Assembly (NCBI RefSeq): GCF_027587195.1 | Contig: NZ_JAPDDP010000004.1 | Span: forward strand, 1-64,000 | DNA length: 64,000 bases | From: Solirubrobacter phytolaccae | Lineage (GTDB): Bacteria; Actinomycetota; Thermoleophilia; Solirubrobacterales; Solirubrobacteraceae | Direction: 5' to 3' | In this document: positions 19,790-27,269 of the stretch, one piece after another | Numbering within the stretch: the stretch's first letter is position 1 | How the letters are laid out: each line of letters begins with the position of its first letter | The notes under the pieces: model-generated | What the model saw: only the letters and a program-made list of their open reading frames with translations | Told to the model about the DNA's origin: nothing | Database searches by the model: none | Made by a program: the position numbers and the translations under genes

Positions 19790-20622
19790 CTGCGCTCGCC
19801 GCACAGACGTCCCGCGTGCTCAAGCCGTCGTGGTGGGAGGCGATCTCGGCCGTCGTGGTCGGGGTGATCTTCGCGTTCGGCGCGATGATCGGCCTGGCGT
19901 TCGTGGGGCTGGCTATCGGGATGCCGTCGCCGTCCGACGGGGGCACCAACGGCCTCGTCCCGCCGTGGCGTCTGGAAGGTCCGTGGAGCGCTGTCGCGAA
20001 CATCGGGCCGCTCCTGTGGATGGGCTTCGCCTTCGCCGGGGGCGTGGAGCTGATGCTTCGGGACCGGACGAGCATCGCCAGGTGGCGCGTCCCGCTCGTC
20101 GTCGGCGCCGCGGCGCTCGGGGCCTTGCCGACCGAGGGCGACGGCTGGTCGGTCAGCGGATGGGTCCCGTTCGCCCTGCTGGTGATCCTCGTGCGCGAGC
20201 TCGCGACCCGCGAGCGCACGCCGCTGCGGTGGACGCGGCTGACCGCCGGGCTCGCAGTGATCATGGGTGTCGCGCTGATCGCGGCGACACTCTCCTACGG
20301 ATTCCTACACCCGCTCAGCGCCACGATGGACACCGCCGTCGATCATCGCCCGCGGGACGGCAAGCTGGTCCTCAGCGGCTACCTGCAGAGCCACGGACGT
20401 CCCGAAGTGCGGGTACTCGCCACCACGGCGCCCGGGGCGGAGACCGTGCGTTTCCGGCCCGGAGAGGTGGTCGACTTCGACCGCGGCCGGTTCGAGCTCG
20501 TGGTCCCGTGCGGGGCGATCTTCGACGTCGATCGCCTGAACGTGCGTGTGCGCGTGTTGGGACGGGACGTCGACCAGGTGGTGCGCCTCAACCAGCGCCC
20601 GTCCGCCGGCTGCATGACCTAG
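19786..20622 (+). CDS. Multi-span membrane protein with C-terminal outer domain (paralogue 2)
   Basis: 278 residues with the same layout as its neighbour: several N-terminal membrane spans, the loop VPPWRLEGPWSAVANIGPLL and a C-terminal soluble domain with DRLNVRVRVLGRDVDQVVRL. ATG at 19786 overlaps the preceding stop. Ends 1 bp before the convergent padR-like gene. Tandem duplication within one operon suggests a heteromeric membrane complex, but no biochemical role can be assigned. Confidence 0.65.
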   Translation: MTALAAQTSRVLKPSWWEAISAVVVGVIFAFGAMIGLAFVGLAIGMPSPSDGGTNGLVPPWRLEGPWSAVANIGPLLWMGFAFAGGVELMLRDRTSIARWRVPLVVGAAALGALPTEGDGWSVSGWVPFALLVILVRELATRERTPLRWTRLTAGLAVIMGVALIAATLSYGFLHPLSATMDTAVDHRPRDGKLVLSGYLQSHGRPEVRVLATTAPGAETVRFRPGEVVDFDRGRFELVVPCGAIFDVDRLNVRVRVLGRDVDQVVRLNQRPSAGCMT

Positions 20623-20623
20623 C

Positions 20624-21118
20624 TCAGCGCTGCTCGCGCAGCCAGTCCTGCATCACGCTGGACGTGCGGAGGCCGAGGTCGACCGTCTTGCGGAACGGGT
20701 GCTCGGGGTTGGCCGCGTCGATCTGCTCGGCGATCTGGCGCAGGTTCGCGACGTACTCCTCGGCGTAGGCGAGCTCGCGGTCGACCGCGGCGCGGCGGTC
20801 CTCCGGTTTGAGCAGGCCGAGCAGGAACCAGCGCACGGCGGTCTCGTTGCGCTGGCTGCGGTTCGCGTCAGTCTCGATGAGCCAGGTGCGGATCTCGTCG
20901 TAGCCGGCTTCGGTGACGGCGTAGGTGCGGCTGTTGCGGGCGCCTTCGCCGACGACCTCGACCATGCCCGCGTCGGCAAGCCGCGCCAGCTCGGGATAGA
21001 TCTGGCTGTGGCTCGCGTGCCACGCGGTGCCGAGGGACTTGTCGAACTTCTGCGCCAGCTCGTACCCCGTCGCGGGCTGGGTGGCGAGGAGACCGAGAAG
21101 CGCGTGGCGGAGCGACAC
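20624..21118 (-). CDS. PadR family transcriptional regulator
   Basis: 164 residues. The N-terminal winged helix begins LRHALLGLLATQPATGYELAQKF, and the C-terminal dimerisation helices follow (Vir_act_alpha_C type). GTG at 21118 is 8 nt after a TAGGAT -10-like box (21127-21132). PadR proteins repress drug exporters and here the divergent gene is a DHA2 exporter, with tandem 14-bp repeats in the 81-bp gap. That is the usual arrangement for self- and exporter-repression with release by a phenolic or drug ligand. Confidence 0.9.
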   Translation of the reverse strand: MSLRHALLGLLATQPATGYELAQKFDKSLGTAWHASHSQIYPELARLADAGMVEVVGEGARNSRTYAVTEAGYDEIRTWLIETDANRSQRNETAVRWFLLGLLKPEDRRAAVDRELAYAEEYVANLRQIAEQIDAANPEHPFRKTVDLGLRTSSVMQDWLREQR

Positions 21119-21150
21119 CGCGGCTCATCCTACTCGACCACATGACAGAA

Positions 21151-21206
21151 TTGACATGTCGAACTTGACACGTCGAGCATGACATGTAAATCTCGACATA
21201 TGGAAC
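21151..21206. promoter_or_regulatory. Four tandem 14-bp TTGACATGTCGAAC-like repeats
   Basis: The units are TTGACATGTCGAAC, TTGACACGTCGAGC, ATGACATGTAAATC and TCGACATATGGAAC, exactly in 14-bp phase. The core GACATGTC is palindromic. The second unit supplies a TTGACA -35 box at 21165-21170 and the third a TAAATC -10-like box at 21187-21192 that ends 7 nt before the exporter ATG at 21200. The array therefore covers the promoter and the start codon; it is the likely PadR operator. The 14-bp phase is unusual, as it puts sites on different faces of the helix. Confidence 0.65.
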
Positions 21207-22561
21207 TGACGCCCAAACGCGAACGGCTGCTGCTGGTGGCCGTGATGTCCGGACTGCTGCTCGCGATGCTCGACCAGACGATCGTGGGCACGGCGCTGCC
21301 GACGATCGTCGCGCAACTCGGCGGCAGCGACCTGTACGTGTGGGCCGTCACCGCGTACCTCGTCCCGGCGACGGTCTCGCTGCCGATCTACGCGCGACTG
21401 TCGGACCGCTACGGGCGGCGCGCGCTGCTGCTCACCGGCATGACGATCTTCCTCACCGGCTCGGCGCTCGGCGCCGCCGCGCAGTCGATGGAGCAGCTGA
21501 TCGCGTTCCGGGCGCTGCAGGGCCTCGGCGCCGGCGCGCTGGAAGGGCTGAGCTTCATCCTCGTCGCCGACCTCTTCCAGGGCAAGCGCAGCGCCGCGCT
21601 GCAGGGCGTGATGGCCGCGCTGATGGGCGTGAGCTTCATCATCGGCCCGCTGATCGGCGGCTTCCTCGCCGACACGACCGGCTGGCGCTGGGTGTTCCTC
21701 GTCAACGTGCCGATCGGGCTCGCCGCGCTCGCGGTCGTCGCGACCGTGCTGCCCGCGACCATCGGGCGGGGCGAGGATCGCCGGACGCCGCTCGACCTCG
21801 CGGGGATCGCCTTGCTCACACTTGCGATCGGGCTCGTGCTGGTCGGCCTGAGCGAGCGCGAGGCGGCGTACGTCGTCGCGGGCGTGCTGCCGCTGATCGC
21901 GTTCATCCTGGTCGAGCGCCGCGCGGCCGCGCCGGTGATCCCGCCGTCGCTGTTCCGGGAGCGCAAGACGGCCGGGATCCTGGTCGCGGGAGGGTTCGGC
22001 GCGTTCGGCCTGTTCGCGAGCGTGCTGCTCCTGCCGCTCTACTTCCAGCGCGTGGAGGGCGCGTCCGCGACGCACAGCGGGCTGCTGATCTACCCGCTGC
22101 TCGTCGGCCTGATCGTGTCGGTGAACATCGCCGGCACGGTGATCATGCGCCGCGGCGAGTACCGCACCACGGTCCTCGCCGGGCTCGTCCTGCTGACGCT
22201 CGGCGCGCTCGGCTTCGCCACCTTCGACGCCGGCACGCCGAAGTGGGAGAGCCTGACGTTCATGGCGCTGATCGGGCTCGGCGTCGGGCCGCAGCTGAGC
22301 GGGCTGCAGATCGCGATGACCCGCACGATCGCGCCGCAGATGATCGGCGCGGGACTCGGGACGCTGCTGCTGCTCCGCCAGCTCGGGGCTTCGGTCGCGC
22401 TGGCCGGAGCGGAGACGCTCTACATCCGCGGCGACGACCCGGCGACCGCGACCGGCGGAGCGATCGTCGTGATCGCGCTGATCGGCGTGGTGGTCGCGGG
22501 CGCGGCGCTGCTGAGCGTGCCGCGCCTGGCGACGCGGCTCCCGGTTCTAGTGCGCGGCTGA
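21200..22561 (+). CDS. MFS multidrug exporter, DHA2 (EmrB/QacA) family
   Basis: 453 residues with about 14 hydrophobic spans. Signatures are LDQTIVGTALPTIVAQLGG in span 1, the A-motif ARLSDRYGRR, the B-motif ALQGLGAGA and the C-motif FIIGPLIGGFLADTTGWRW. Proton-driven export of drugs or dyes is expected. ATG at 21200 is favoured over 21179 because the upstream start lies in the operator repeats. The 3' end overlaps the convergent DUF808 gene by 15 bp. Controlled by the divergent PadR protein. Confidence 0.9.
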   Translation: MELTPKRERLLLVAVMSGLLLAMLDQTIVGTALPTIVAQLGGSDLYVWAVTAYLVPATVSLPIYARLSDRYGRRALLLTGMTIFLTGSALGAAAQSMEQLIAFRALQGLGAGALEGLSFILVADLFQGKRSAALQGVMAALMGVSFIIGPLIGGFLADTTGWRWVFLVNVPIGLAALAVVATVLPATIGRGEDRRTPLDLAGIALLTLAIGLVLVGLSEREAAYVVAGVLPLIAFILVERRAAAPVIPPSLFRERKTAGILVAGGFGAFGLFASVLLLPLYFQRVEGASATHSGLLIYPLLVGLIVSVNIAGTVIMRRGEYRTTVLAGLVLLTLGALGFATFDAGTPKWESLTFMALIGLGVGPQLSGLQIAMTRTIAPQMIGAGLGTLLLLRQLGASVALAGAETLYIRGDDPATATGGAIVVIALIGVVVAGAALLSVPRLATRLPVLVRG

Positions 22562-23470
22562 ACGGCGGTGGTGCACGACGTGCATCACCGCCACGACGAT
22601 CGCGCCGACGACGATGCCGAGGATCGCGGACGCGCCCGTGTTCACGAACCAGCCGAGCACGCCGCCGCCCACGTCCTCCTCGAGGTGGTGCACCTCTTCG
22701 TACGGGAAATGCCAGCCGAGCTCGTCGATCCCGACGAGCAGGATGTGCCCGCCGACCCAGAGCATCGCGGCGATGCCGACCTTCGACAGCACGGACAGCA
22801 CGATCGGCATCGCCTTCACGAGCCCGCGCCCGAACGACGCGCCGGCGCCCTCGCGCGTCTTGGCGAGGTTGAGCCCGACGTCGTCCATCTTCACGATCAG
22901 CGCGACCACGCCGTAGACGAGCGCGGTGATCGCGAACGCGACCGCGATGAGGATCAGCGTGCGGGAGAGGAACGGCTCGTCCTCGACCTCGTTGAGCGAG
23001 ATGACCATGATCTCGGCCGAGAGGATGAAGTCGGTCCGGATCGCCGACGAGACCATCTGGTCCTCTTGCTGCTCACCCTGCTCGGAGACCGAGCTCTCCT
23101 GCGCATGGTGCTTCGGGTTGACGAGCTCCCAGAGCTTCTCGGCGCCCTCGAAGCACAGGTACGCGCCGCCGACCATCAGGATCGGCGTCAGCAGCCAGTC
23201 CACGAACTCGCTCAGGATGAGCGCGACCGGCAGGATGAACAGCAGCTTGTTTCGCAGCGAGCCGATCGCGATCCGGCGGATCATCGGGAGCTCGCGCTCG
23301 GGCTTGAAGCCCGTCACGTAGCGCGGTGTGACCGCGGCGTCGTCGACGATCACGCCGGCCGCTTTCACGCTTGCGCGGCTCGCTCCGGCGGCGACGTCGT
23401 CGACCGACGCGGCGGCCGCCCGTGCGAGCACGGCGACGTCATCCAGTAGCGCAGCGAGGCCGGCGCTCAC
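22547..23470 (-). CDS. yedI: DUF808 family membrane protein (YedI-like)
   Basis: 307 residues, matching the DUF808/YedI family, which begins like this one with AGLAALLDDVAVLARAAAASVDDVA. Several membrane spans (about residues 75-105, 165-210, 225-300) and an acidic loop EEVHHLEEDVGGGVLGW near the C-terminus are typical. Family function unknown. Its N-terminal coding region overlaps the 3' end of the upstream MFS gene by 32 bp. Confidence 0.88.
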   Translation of the reverse strand: MSAGLAALLDDVAVLARAAAASVDDVAAGASRASVKAAGVIVDDAAVTPRYVTGFKPERELPMIRRIAIGSLRNKLLFILPVALILSEFVDWLLTPILMVGGAYLCFEGAEKLWELVNPKHHAQESSVSEQGEQQEDQMVSSAIRTDFILSAEIMVISLNEVEDEPFLSRTLILIAVAFAITALVYGVVALIVKMDDVGLNLAKTREGAGASFGRGLVKAMPIVLSVLSKVGIAAMLWVGGHILLVGIDELGWHFPYEEVHHLEEDVGGGVLGWFVNTGASAILGIVVGAIVVAVMHVVHHRRSAAH

Positions 23471-24575
23471 TGCGGACCTCCATGTCCAACCCCTGCCATG
23501 AGACCGCGATGATAAACGCGAGGGCGGCGACAGGGACGAAGCCTGTGGGCAAGAAGACCGCGAGCCCGAGCGCCGTACCCAGTTGCGCGCTCGTCGCGAG
23601 GAGGGCCGAGGCGACGCCCTGGTCGTCCGCGTCGACCGCTTCGGTGCCCTGCGCGGTCGACGCCACGGACGCCACGCCGAGCCCCGCGCCCATCAGCACG
23701 AAGGCCACGAGCATCGTCGGGATCGCGAGGTGGAGCGCGAGCAGCCCGGCGCCCGCGGCGATCGCGAGCAGCCCGCCGGGGATCGCCCCGCGCGTGATCC
23801 GCGGGCCGAGCAGCGAGGCGGCGATCACCGCCACGTTGAAGGGCGGGAACAGCAGGCCGGCCATCACGGGGGAGAGGCCGAGCCGCTGCTGCGCGTGCAG
23901 CGTGCACAGCAGCACCGCCGGCGTCGTGGTCGCGGTGAGCACGGCGGCGACGCCGTTGGGCCCGAGCACGGCGCGCCGCCCGAGCACGCGCCAGCGCAGG
24001 CGGCGCAGCCGCGCGCGGCTCTCCGCCAGCAGGCGAGGGGCGAGCGCGGCGCACACCAGGCAGACCGGCACGTTGACCAGGAACACCCAGCGCCAGTCGA
24101 GCCAGCCGCTCACGACGCCGCCGAGCACCCAGCCGCTCGCGCCGCCGCCCGCGGCCGCGGCGGTCCACCAGCCCAGCGCCCGCCGGCGCTCGTCACCCGA
24201 AGGCCGCGCCGCGGTCACCAGCGCCAGGGCCGCGGGGGAGACGAGCGCCGCGCCGAGGCCCTGCGCCGCGCGCCCCGCCAGCAGCACCGGCCCGGTCGGC
24301 GCGAGCGCGCACGCCAGGGATGCGCCGCCGAACACCAGCAGCCCGATGACGAACGTGCGGCGCCGCCCGACGCGATCGGCCAGCCGGCCCGCGGCGAGCA
24401 GGCAGCACCCGAACACGAGCGGATAGACGGTCACCACCCAGCCGAGCAGCGCGCTCGACAGGCCCAGATCCGACTGCACGACCGGCAGCGCGATGGCCAC
24501 GATCGTCACGTCCAACACGATCACGAACTGGGCGACACACGGCAGCGCGACAACCACAAGTTCAGGGCTGCCCAC
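23439..24575 (-). CDS. MFS transporter, DHA2-like but short
   Basis: About 378 residues. The N-terminal half is canonical DHA2: VLDVTIVAIALPVVQSDLG, AGRLADRVGRRR, GRAAQGLGAALVSPAALALV and DWRWVFLVNVPV. The C-terminal half is shorter than usual for a 14-span exporter, so a few spans are probably missing or the protein is a 12-span form. I use GTG at 24575; an upstream TTG at 24590 is also open. Divergent from a CGNR protein that may regulate it. Confidence 0.82.
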   Translation of the reverse strand: MGSPELVVVALPCVAQFVIVLDVTIVAIALPVVQSDLGLSSALLGWVVTVYPLVFGCCLLAAGRLADRVGRRRTFVIGLLVFGGASLACALAPTGPVLLAGRAAQGLGAALVSPAALALVTAARPSGDERRRALGWWTAAAAGGGASGWVLGGVVSGWLDWRWVFLVNVPVCLVCAALAPRLLAESRARLRRLRWRVLGRRAVLGPNGVAAVLTATTTPAVLLCTLHAQQRLGLSPVMAGLLFPPFNVAVIAASLLGPRITRGAIPGGLLAIAAGAGLLALHLAIPTMLVAFVLMGAGLGVASVASTAQGTEAVDADDQGVASALLATSAQLGTALGLAVFLPTGFVPVAALAFIIAVSWQGLDMEVRSERRPRCATG

Positions 24576-24598
24576 TCGTGTTACCCTCAAACGTGCTT

Positions 24599-25138
24599 AT
24601 GGTGGAAACACCGCCGACCGCCGCGAACATGCGCCTCGACGGCGGACACCCCGCGCTGGACCTCGTCAACACCCTGTACGGCCAGGTCGGCAAGCCGCCC
24701 GAGCACGACGTGCTGCAGACCCGGGAGGACCTGATGACCTTCGCCACCCGCGTGGGCGTCGCCACCCCGACGGCGAGCACCGCCGCGCTGGAGGCCGCGC
24801 GCCGTCTGCGCACGGCGTGCGAGCACGCGTTCCGCGGTCAGGACCACGACGCGCTGGAGACCGCCGTCAAGCGCGCCTACCGGGCGGGCCACCTCCAGGC
24901 CGGCGGCTGGCGCTGGCCCGACGGGGACCCGATGAGCGCCGTGCACCGGCTGGCGCACCAGGCCGCGCTGCTGCTCGCCGACACCGAGGCGCTCGGGCGC
25001 CTGCGCGGCTGCGGCGACTGCTGTTGGCTCTATCTGGACCGCTCGAAGAACCGCTCGCGCAAGTGGTGCTCGATGGAGGACTGCGGCACCAACGCCAAGA
25101 AGCGGCGCTACGTCGAGAAGCGCCGCGCGCTCAGCTGA
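24599..25138 (+). CDS. CGNR zinc-finger / ABATE-domain regulator
   Basis: 179 residues. The N-terminal ABATE-like domain contains LDGGHPALDLVNTLYG. The C-terminal CGNR zinc finger reads CGDCCWLYLDRSKNRSRKWC with CGTNAKKRRY; the usual CGNR tetrad is CGTN here. These are presumed DNA-binding stress regulators. ATG at 24599; a downstream ATG giving MRLDGGHPAL fits the family slightly better, so the N-terminus is uncertain by ten residues. Divergent from an MFS exporter. Confidence 0.88.
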   Translation: MVETPPTAANMRLDGGHPALDLVNTLYGQVGKPPEHDVLQTREDLMTFATRVGVATPTASTAALEAARRLRTACEHAFRGQDHDALETAVKRAYRAGHLQAGGWRWPDGDPMSAVHRLAHQAALLLADTEALGRLRGCGDCCWLYLDRSKNRSRKWCSMEDCGTNAKKRRYVEKRRALS

Positions 25139-26018
25139 CCTTGGGGGCGGGAGCGGCGGGCGCGGGCGCCGCCACGAGCCGCTCCTCGGTCCCCGCGAGC
25201 ACCCCGCGCGCCCAGCGCTCGGAGAAGCCGGCGACGATCGCCAGCGCGATCACGAAGTTCGTGCCCGACGCGCCCTCGGGCACGTCGATCGGGACGATCG
25301 CGGCCTGCAGCAGCACGTAGGCGACGATGCCGGAGAGCCCGCCGAGCAGCGGCCGCAGCGCACCCGCGGCGACCAGCGGGCCCATGCCGGACTCCGCGTT
25401 CGCGAACAGCGTGTGCAGCTTGAGCTTGCCGGAGGTCATCCCGAACAGCACGCTGAGCACCGCGCCCATCCCGCCCGCGATCAGCGAGGCGAGGAACATC
25501 GGCGCCTGGTCGTCGATGTCGGGCAGCGTGTCCAGCCCGATCGAGAGCAGCACGCCGACGGCGGCGACGGCCGTCAGCCCGCCGAGCATCCCACCGAGGT
25601 AGCGCAGCTGGGCGCGGCGCTGCGACGCCCGCGCGAAGTAGGACTCGGTGCGGCTGCACGCCTTCTCGAGGTACCGCATCCGCGTGCAGCTCTCGCGCCC
25701 GGTCACCGCGGAGCGGTCCAGCTCCTTGAAGATCCCGGCGATCACGCCGTAGACCATCTGCAGGCACAGCGCCCGGTCGCGGCCGGACTCGAAGGTCAGG
25801 TGGATCTGGCGCGAGAGCGTGTAGGCGCGGAACAGCAGCTCCTCCACGTCCTGCGCCAGCTCGACTTCCGGCCCGCAGACGAACTCGAGCCGGATCCGTC
25901 GCTGAAGCTGGTGCTCATAGAGCGCGATCGCCACCGGCAGGCGGCTCCCGCAGTAGCTCTCGAGGAGCTCGTGCTGCTCTGGGTCTAGCCCGAGCGCGTC
26001 CTCCACACGGTGCGTCAT
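25131..26018 (-). CDS. Membrane protein of unknown function
   Basis: About 295 residues. The N-terminal 130 residues are soluble, helical and Cys-containing (ESYCGSRLPVAIALYEHQ). Four hydrophobic spans follow: about 140-160, 170-195, 210-235 and 245-265. A Pro/Ala tail ends the protein. I do not recognise it; the soluble part plus C-terminal membrane block recalls actinobacterial stress or sensor proteins. ATG at 26018 is assumed; an AGGAGG 15 nt upstream is too far for a clean Shine-Dalgarno, and an in-frame GTG exists at 26048. Confidence 0.6.
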   Translation of the reverse strand: MTHRVEDALGLDPEQHELLESYCGSRLPVAIALYEHQLQRRIRLEFVCGPEVELAQDVEELLFRAYTLSRQIHLTFESGRDRALCLQMVYGVIAGIFKELDRSAVTGRESCTRMRYLEKACSRTESYFARASQRRAQLRYLGGMLGGLTAVAAVGVLLSIGLDTLPDIDDQAPMFLASLIAGGMGAVLSVLFGMTSGKLKLHTLFANAESGMGPLVAAGALRPLLGGLSGIVAYVLLQAAIVPIDVPEGASGTNFVIALAIVAGFSERWARGVLAGTEERLVAAPAPAAPAPKVS

Positions 26019-26047
26019 CTCACGAGCGAATGTCCTCCTGACGAACA

Positions 26048-26069
26048 CCTTGTGCCATCACTCACAAGG
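26048..26069. promoter_or_regulatory. Inverted repeat upstream of the membrane-protein gene
   Basis: CCTTGTG and CACAAGG are 7-bp inverted arms separated by 8 bp, between the divergent membrane-protein and AbiEi-like genes. The spacing of half-site centres (15 bp) is plausible for a dimeric regulator. No owner can be named. Confidence 0.4.
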
Positions 26070-26110
26070 GCGAACCCGCTCACCCCGGCCGCGGGCTCTA
26101 GGTGCACAGC

Positions 26111-26130
26111 CGGCACACAATCGGCACACA
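26111..26130. promoter_or_regulatory. Direct repeat CGGCACACA x2, 11-bp period
   Basis: CGGCACACA occurs at 26111-26119 and 26122-26130, one helical turn apart, 43 bp upstream of the AbiEi-like start codon. It may be an operator for autoregulation of that gene. Confidence 0.4.
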
Positions 26131-26172
26131 TGCGTCTTGTTCCGTGGCGACCACGCGGGCGATGCTGCGGCC

Positions 26173-27120
26173 ATGCCCACCGACCGCTCGATCTCTCGGC
26201 CCCACGACGAGAAAGGCAGCACTCGCGTCGCGGACGTGGCTGCTCGGCAGTACGGCGTGATCGATCGCCGTCAGCTGCGGGAATGCGGACTGTCGGACAC
26301 CGCGATCGCCACGCGCGTGCGGCGCGGCACGCTCTTCCGGCTCCACGCGGGCGTCTACGCCGTCGGGCACTACAACCTCCCGCTTGGGGGACGCCTACTG
26401 GCGGCGGTGCTCGCCTGCGGACCCGACGCCGCGCTCTCACACTGGTCCGGCGTCGCGTGGTGGGGGATGCGTCCTTGGATCGAGCACGACCCGCACGTGA
26501 CCGCTCCCACGTTCCGAACGCGCCCAGGCATCGTCAGCCATCGCTGCGCGAAGATCGAACGCACGATCCACAACGGCGTTCCGGTCGTGACGCCCGCGCG
26601 CGCGATCGGTGACATCGCTCCCACTGCGTCCTTGAAGGTCCTGCGCGCGGTGGTCAACCAGGCACTCGGCCTGGGTCTGGTCACGCTCGTCGATCTTGTC
26701 GGCTACGGCGGGCGCGGCGCCAAGCGGCTCCGCCGTCTCCTGGCGACCGCGGCACCGACCAGGAGCGAGAACGAGAACCTCGTGCTGGCACTCATCCACC
26801 AGGCCGGGCTCCCGCGGCCGCTCGTGAACCCGTCACTCCCCGGAACGCGGTACGTCCCGGACTTCCTGTGGCCCGACATGCGCCTCATCCTCGAGGCCGA
26901 CAGCCGACGCTTCCACGGGAACATCATCGCTCGAGCCGACGACGCCACTCGCCAGCTCGTTCTGGAGACGATGGGGCTGCAGGTGATCCGCACCACCTGG
27001 CTCGAGGCCACGACACGTCCGGCGGCCGTCCAGCAACGGGTCGCCGAGGCGTTGGCGCACTCGAGTGCTGCCTTTCTGGGCGCTACGACCAAGGATGCAG
27101 CACTCGGAGTGACGGGATGA
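26173..27120 (+). CDS. AbiEi antitoxin-like / DUF559 nuclease-fold protein
   Basis: 315 residues. The N-terminal winged helix (VADVAARQYGVIDRRQLREC, then ATRVRRGTLFRLHAGVYAVG) is that of AbiEi-type antitoxins. The C-terminal part contains YVPDFLWPDMRLILEADSRRFHG, the D...E.D pattern of the DUF559/Vsr-like nuclease fold. Such proteins are common and multicopy in actinobacteria, usually without an AbiEii toxin; none is present here. A role as an antitoxin is therefore doubtful and a DNA-binding or nuclease role is equally possible. ATG at 26173. Confidence 0.78.
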   Translation: MPTDRSISRPHDEKGSTRVADVAARQYGVIDRRQLRECGLSDTAIATRVRRGTLFRLHAGVYAVGHYNLPLGGRLLAAVLACGPDAALSHWSGVAWWGMRPWIEHDPHVTAPTFRTRPGIVSHRCAKIERTIHNGVPVVTPARAIGDIAPTASLKVLRAVVNQALGLGLVTLVDLVGYGGRGAKRLRRLLATAAPTRSENENLVLALIHQAGLPRPLVNPSLPGTRYVPDFLWPDMRLILEADSRRFHGNIIARADDATRQLVLETMGLQVIRTTWLEATTRPAAVQQRVAEALAHSSAAFLGATTKDAALGVTG

Positions 27121-27142
27121 CGGGCGGATAGCCGCACCGGGT

Positions 27143-27180
27143 GGCGTCGGCGCGCCGACGCCGGAAGACGGCGCGCCGTC
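27143..27180. repeat. Two adjacent GC-only palindromes with GGCGCGCC cores
   Basis: GGCGTCGGCGCGCCGACGCC (27143-27162) is a perfect 20-bp palindrome and GACGGCGCGCCGTC (27167-27180) a perfect 14-bp palindrome. They lie just after the AbiEi-like stop, in the 149-bp gap before the next gene. They could form terminators or protein-binding sites. The rest of the gap holds only the next gene's Shine-Dalgarno. Confidence 0.5.
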
Positions 27181-27269
27181 AATGCAGACATGAGCGCGCC
27201 GTACGGAGCGGCGGGGAGCGCGATGGAAGGCTTCGGCCCTCCCCGCACCTCGCCCTTCAAGGAGCTGCA

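Noticed and set aside
26173-27120. Type IV toxin-antitoxin locus
   Set aside because: The AbiEi-like protein has no AbiEii toxin neighbour, and this family is usually solitary in actinobacteria.
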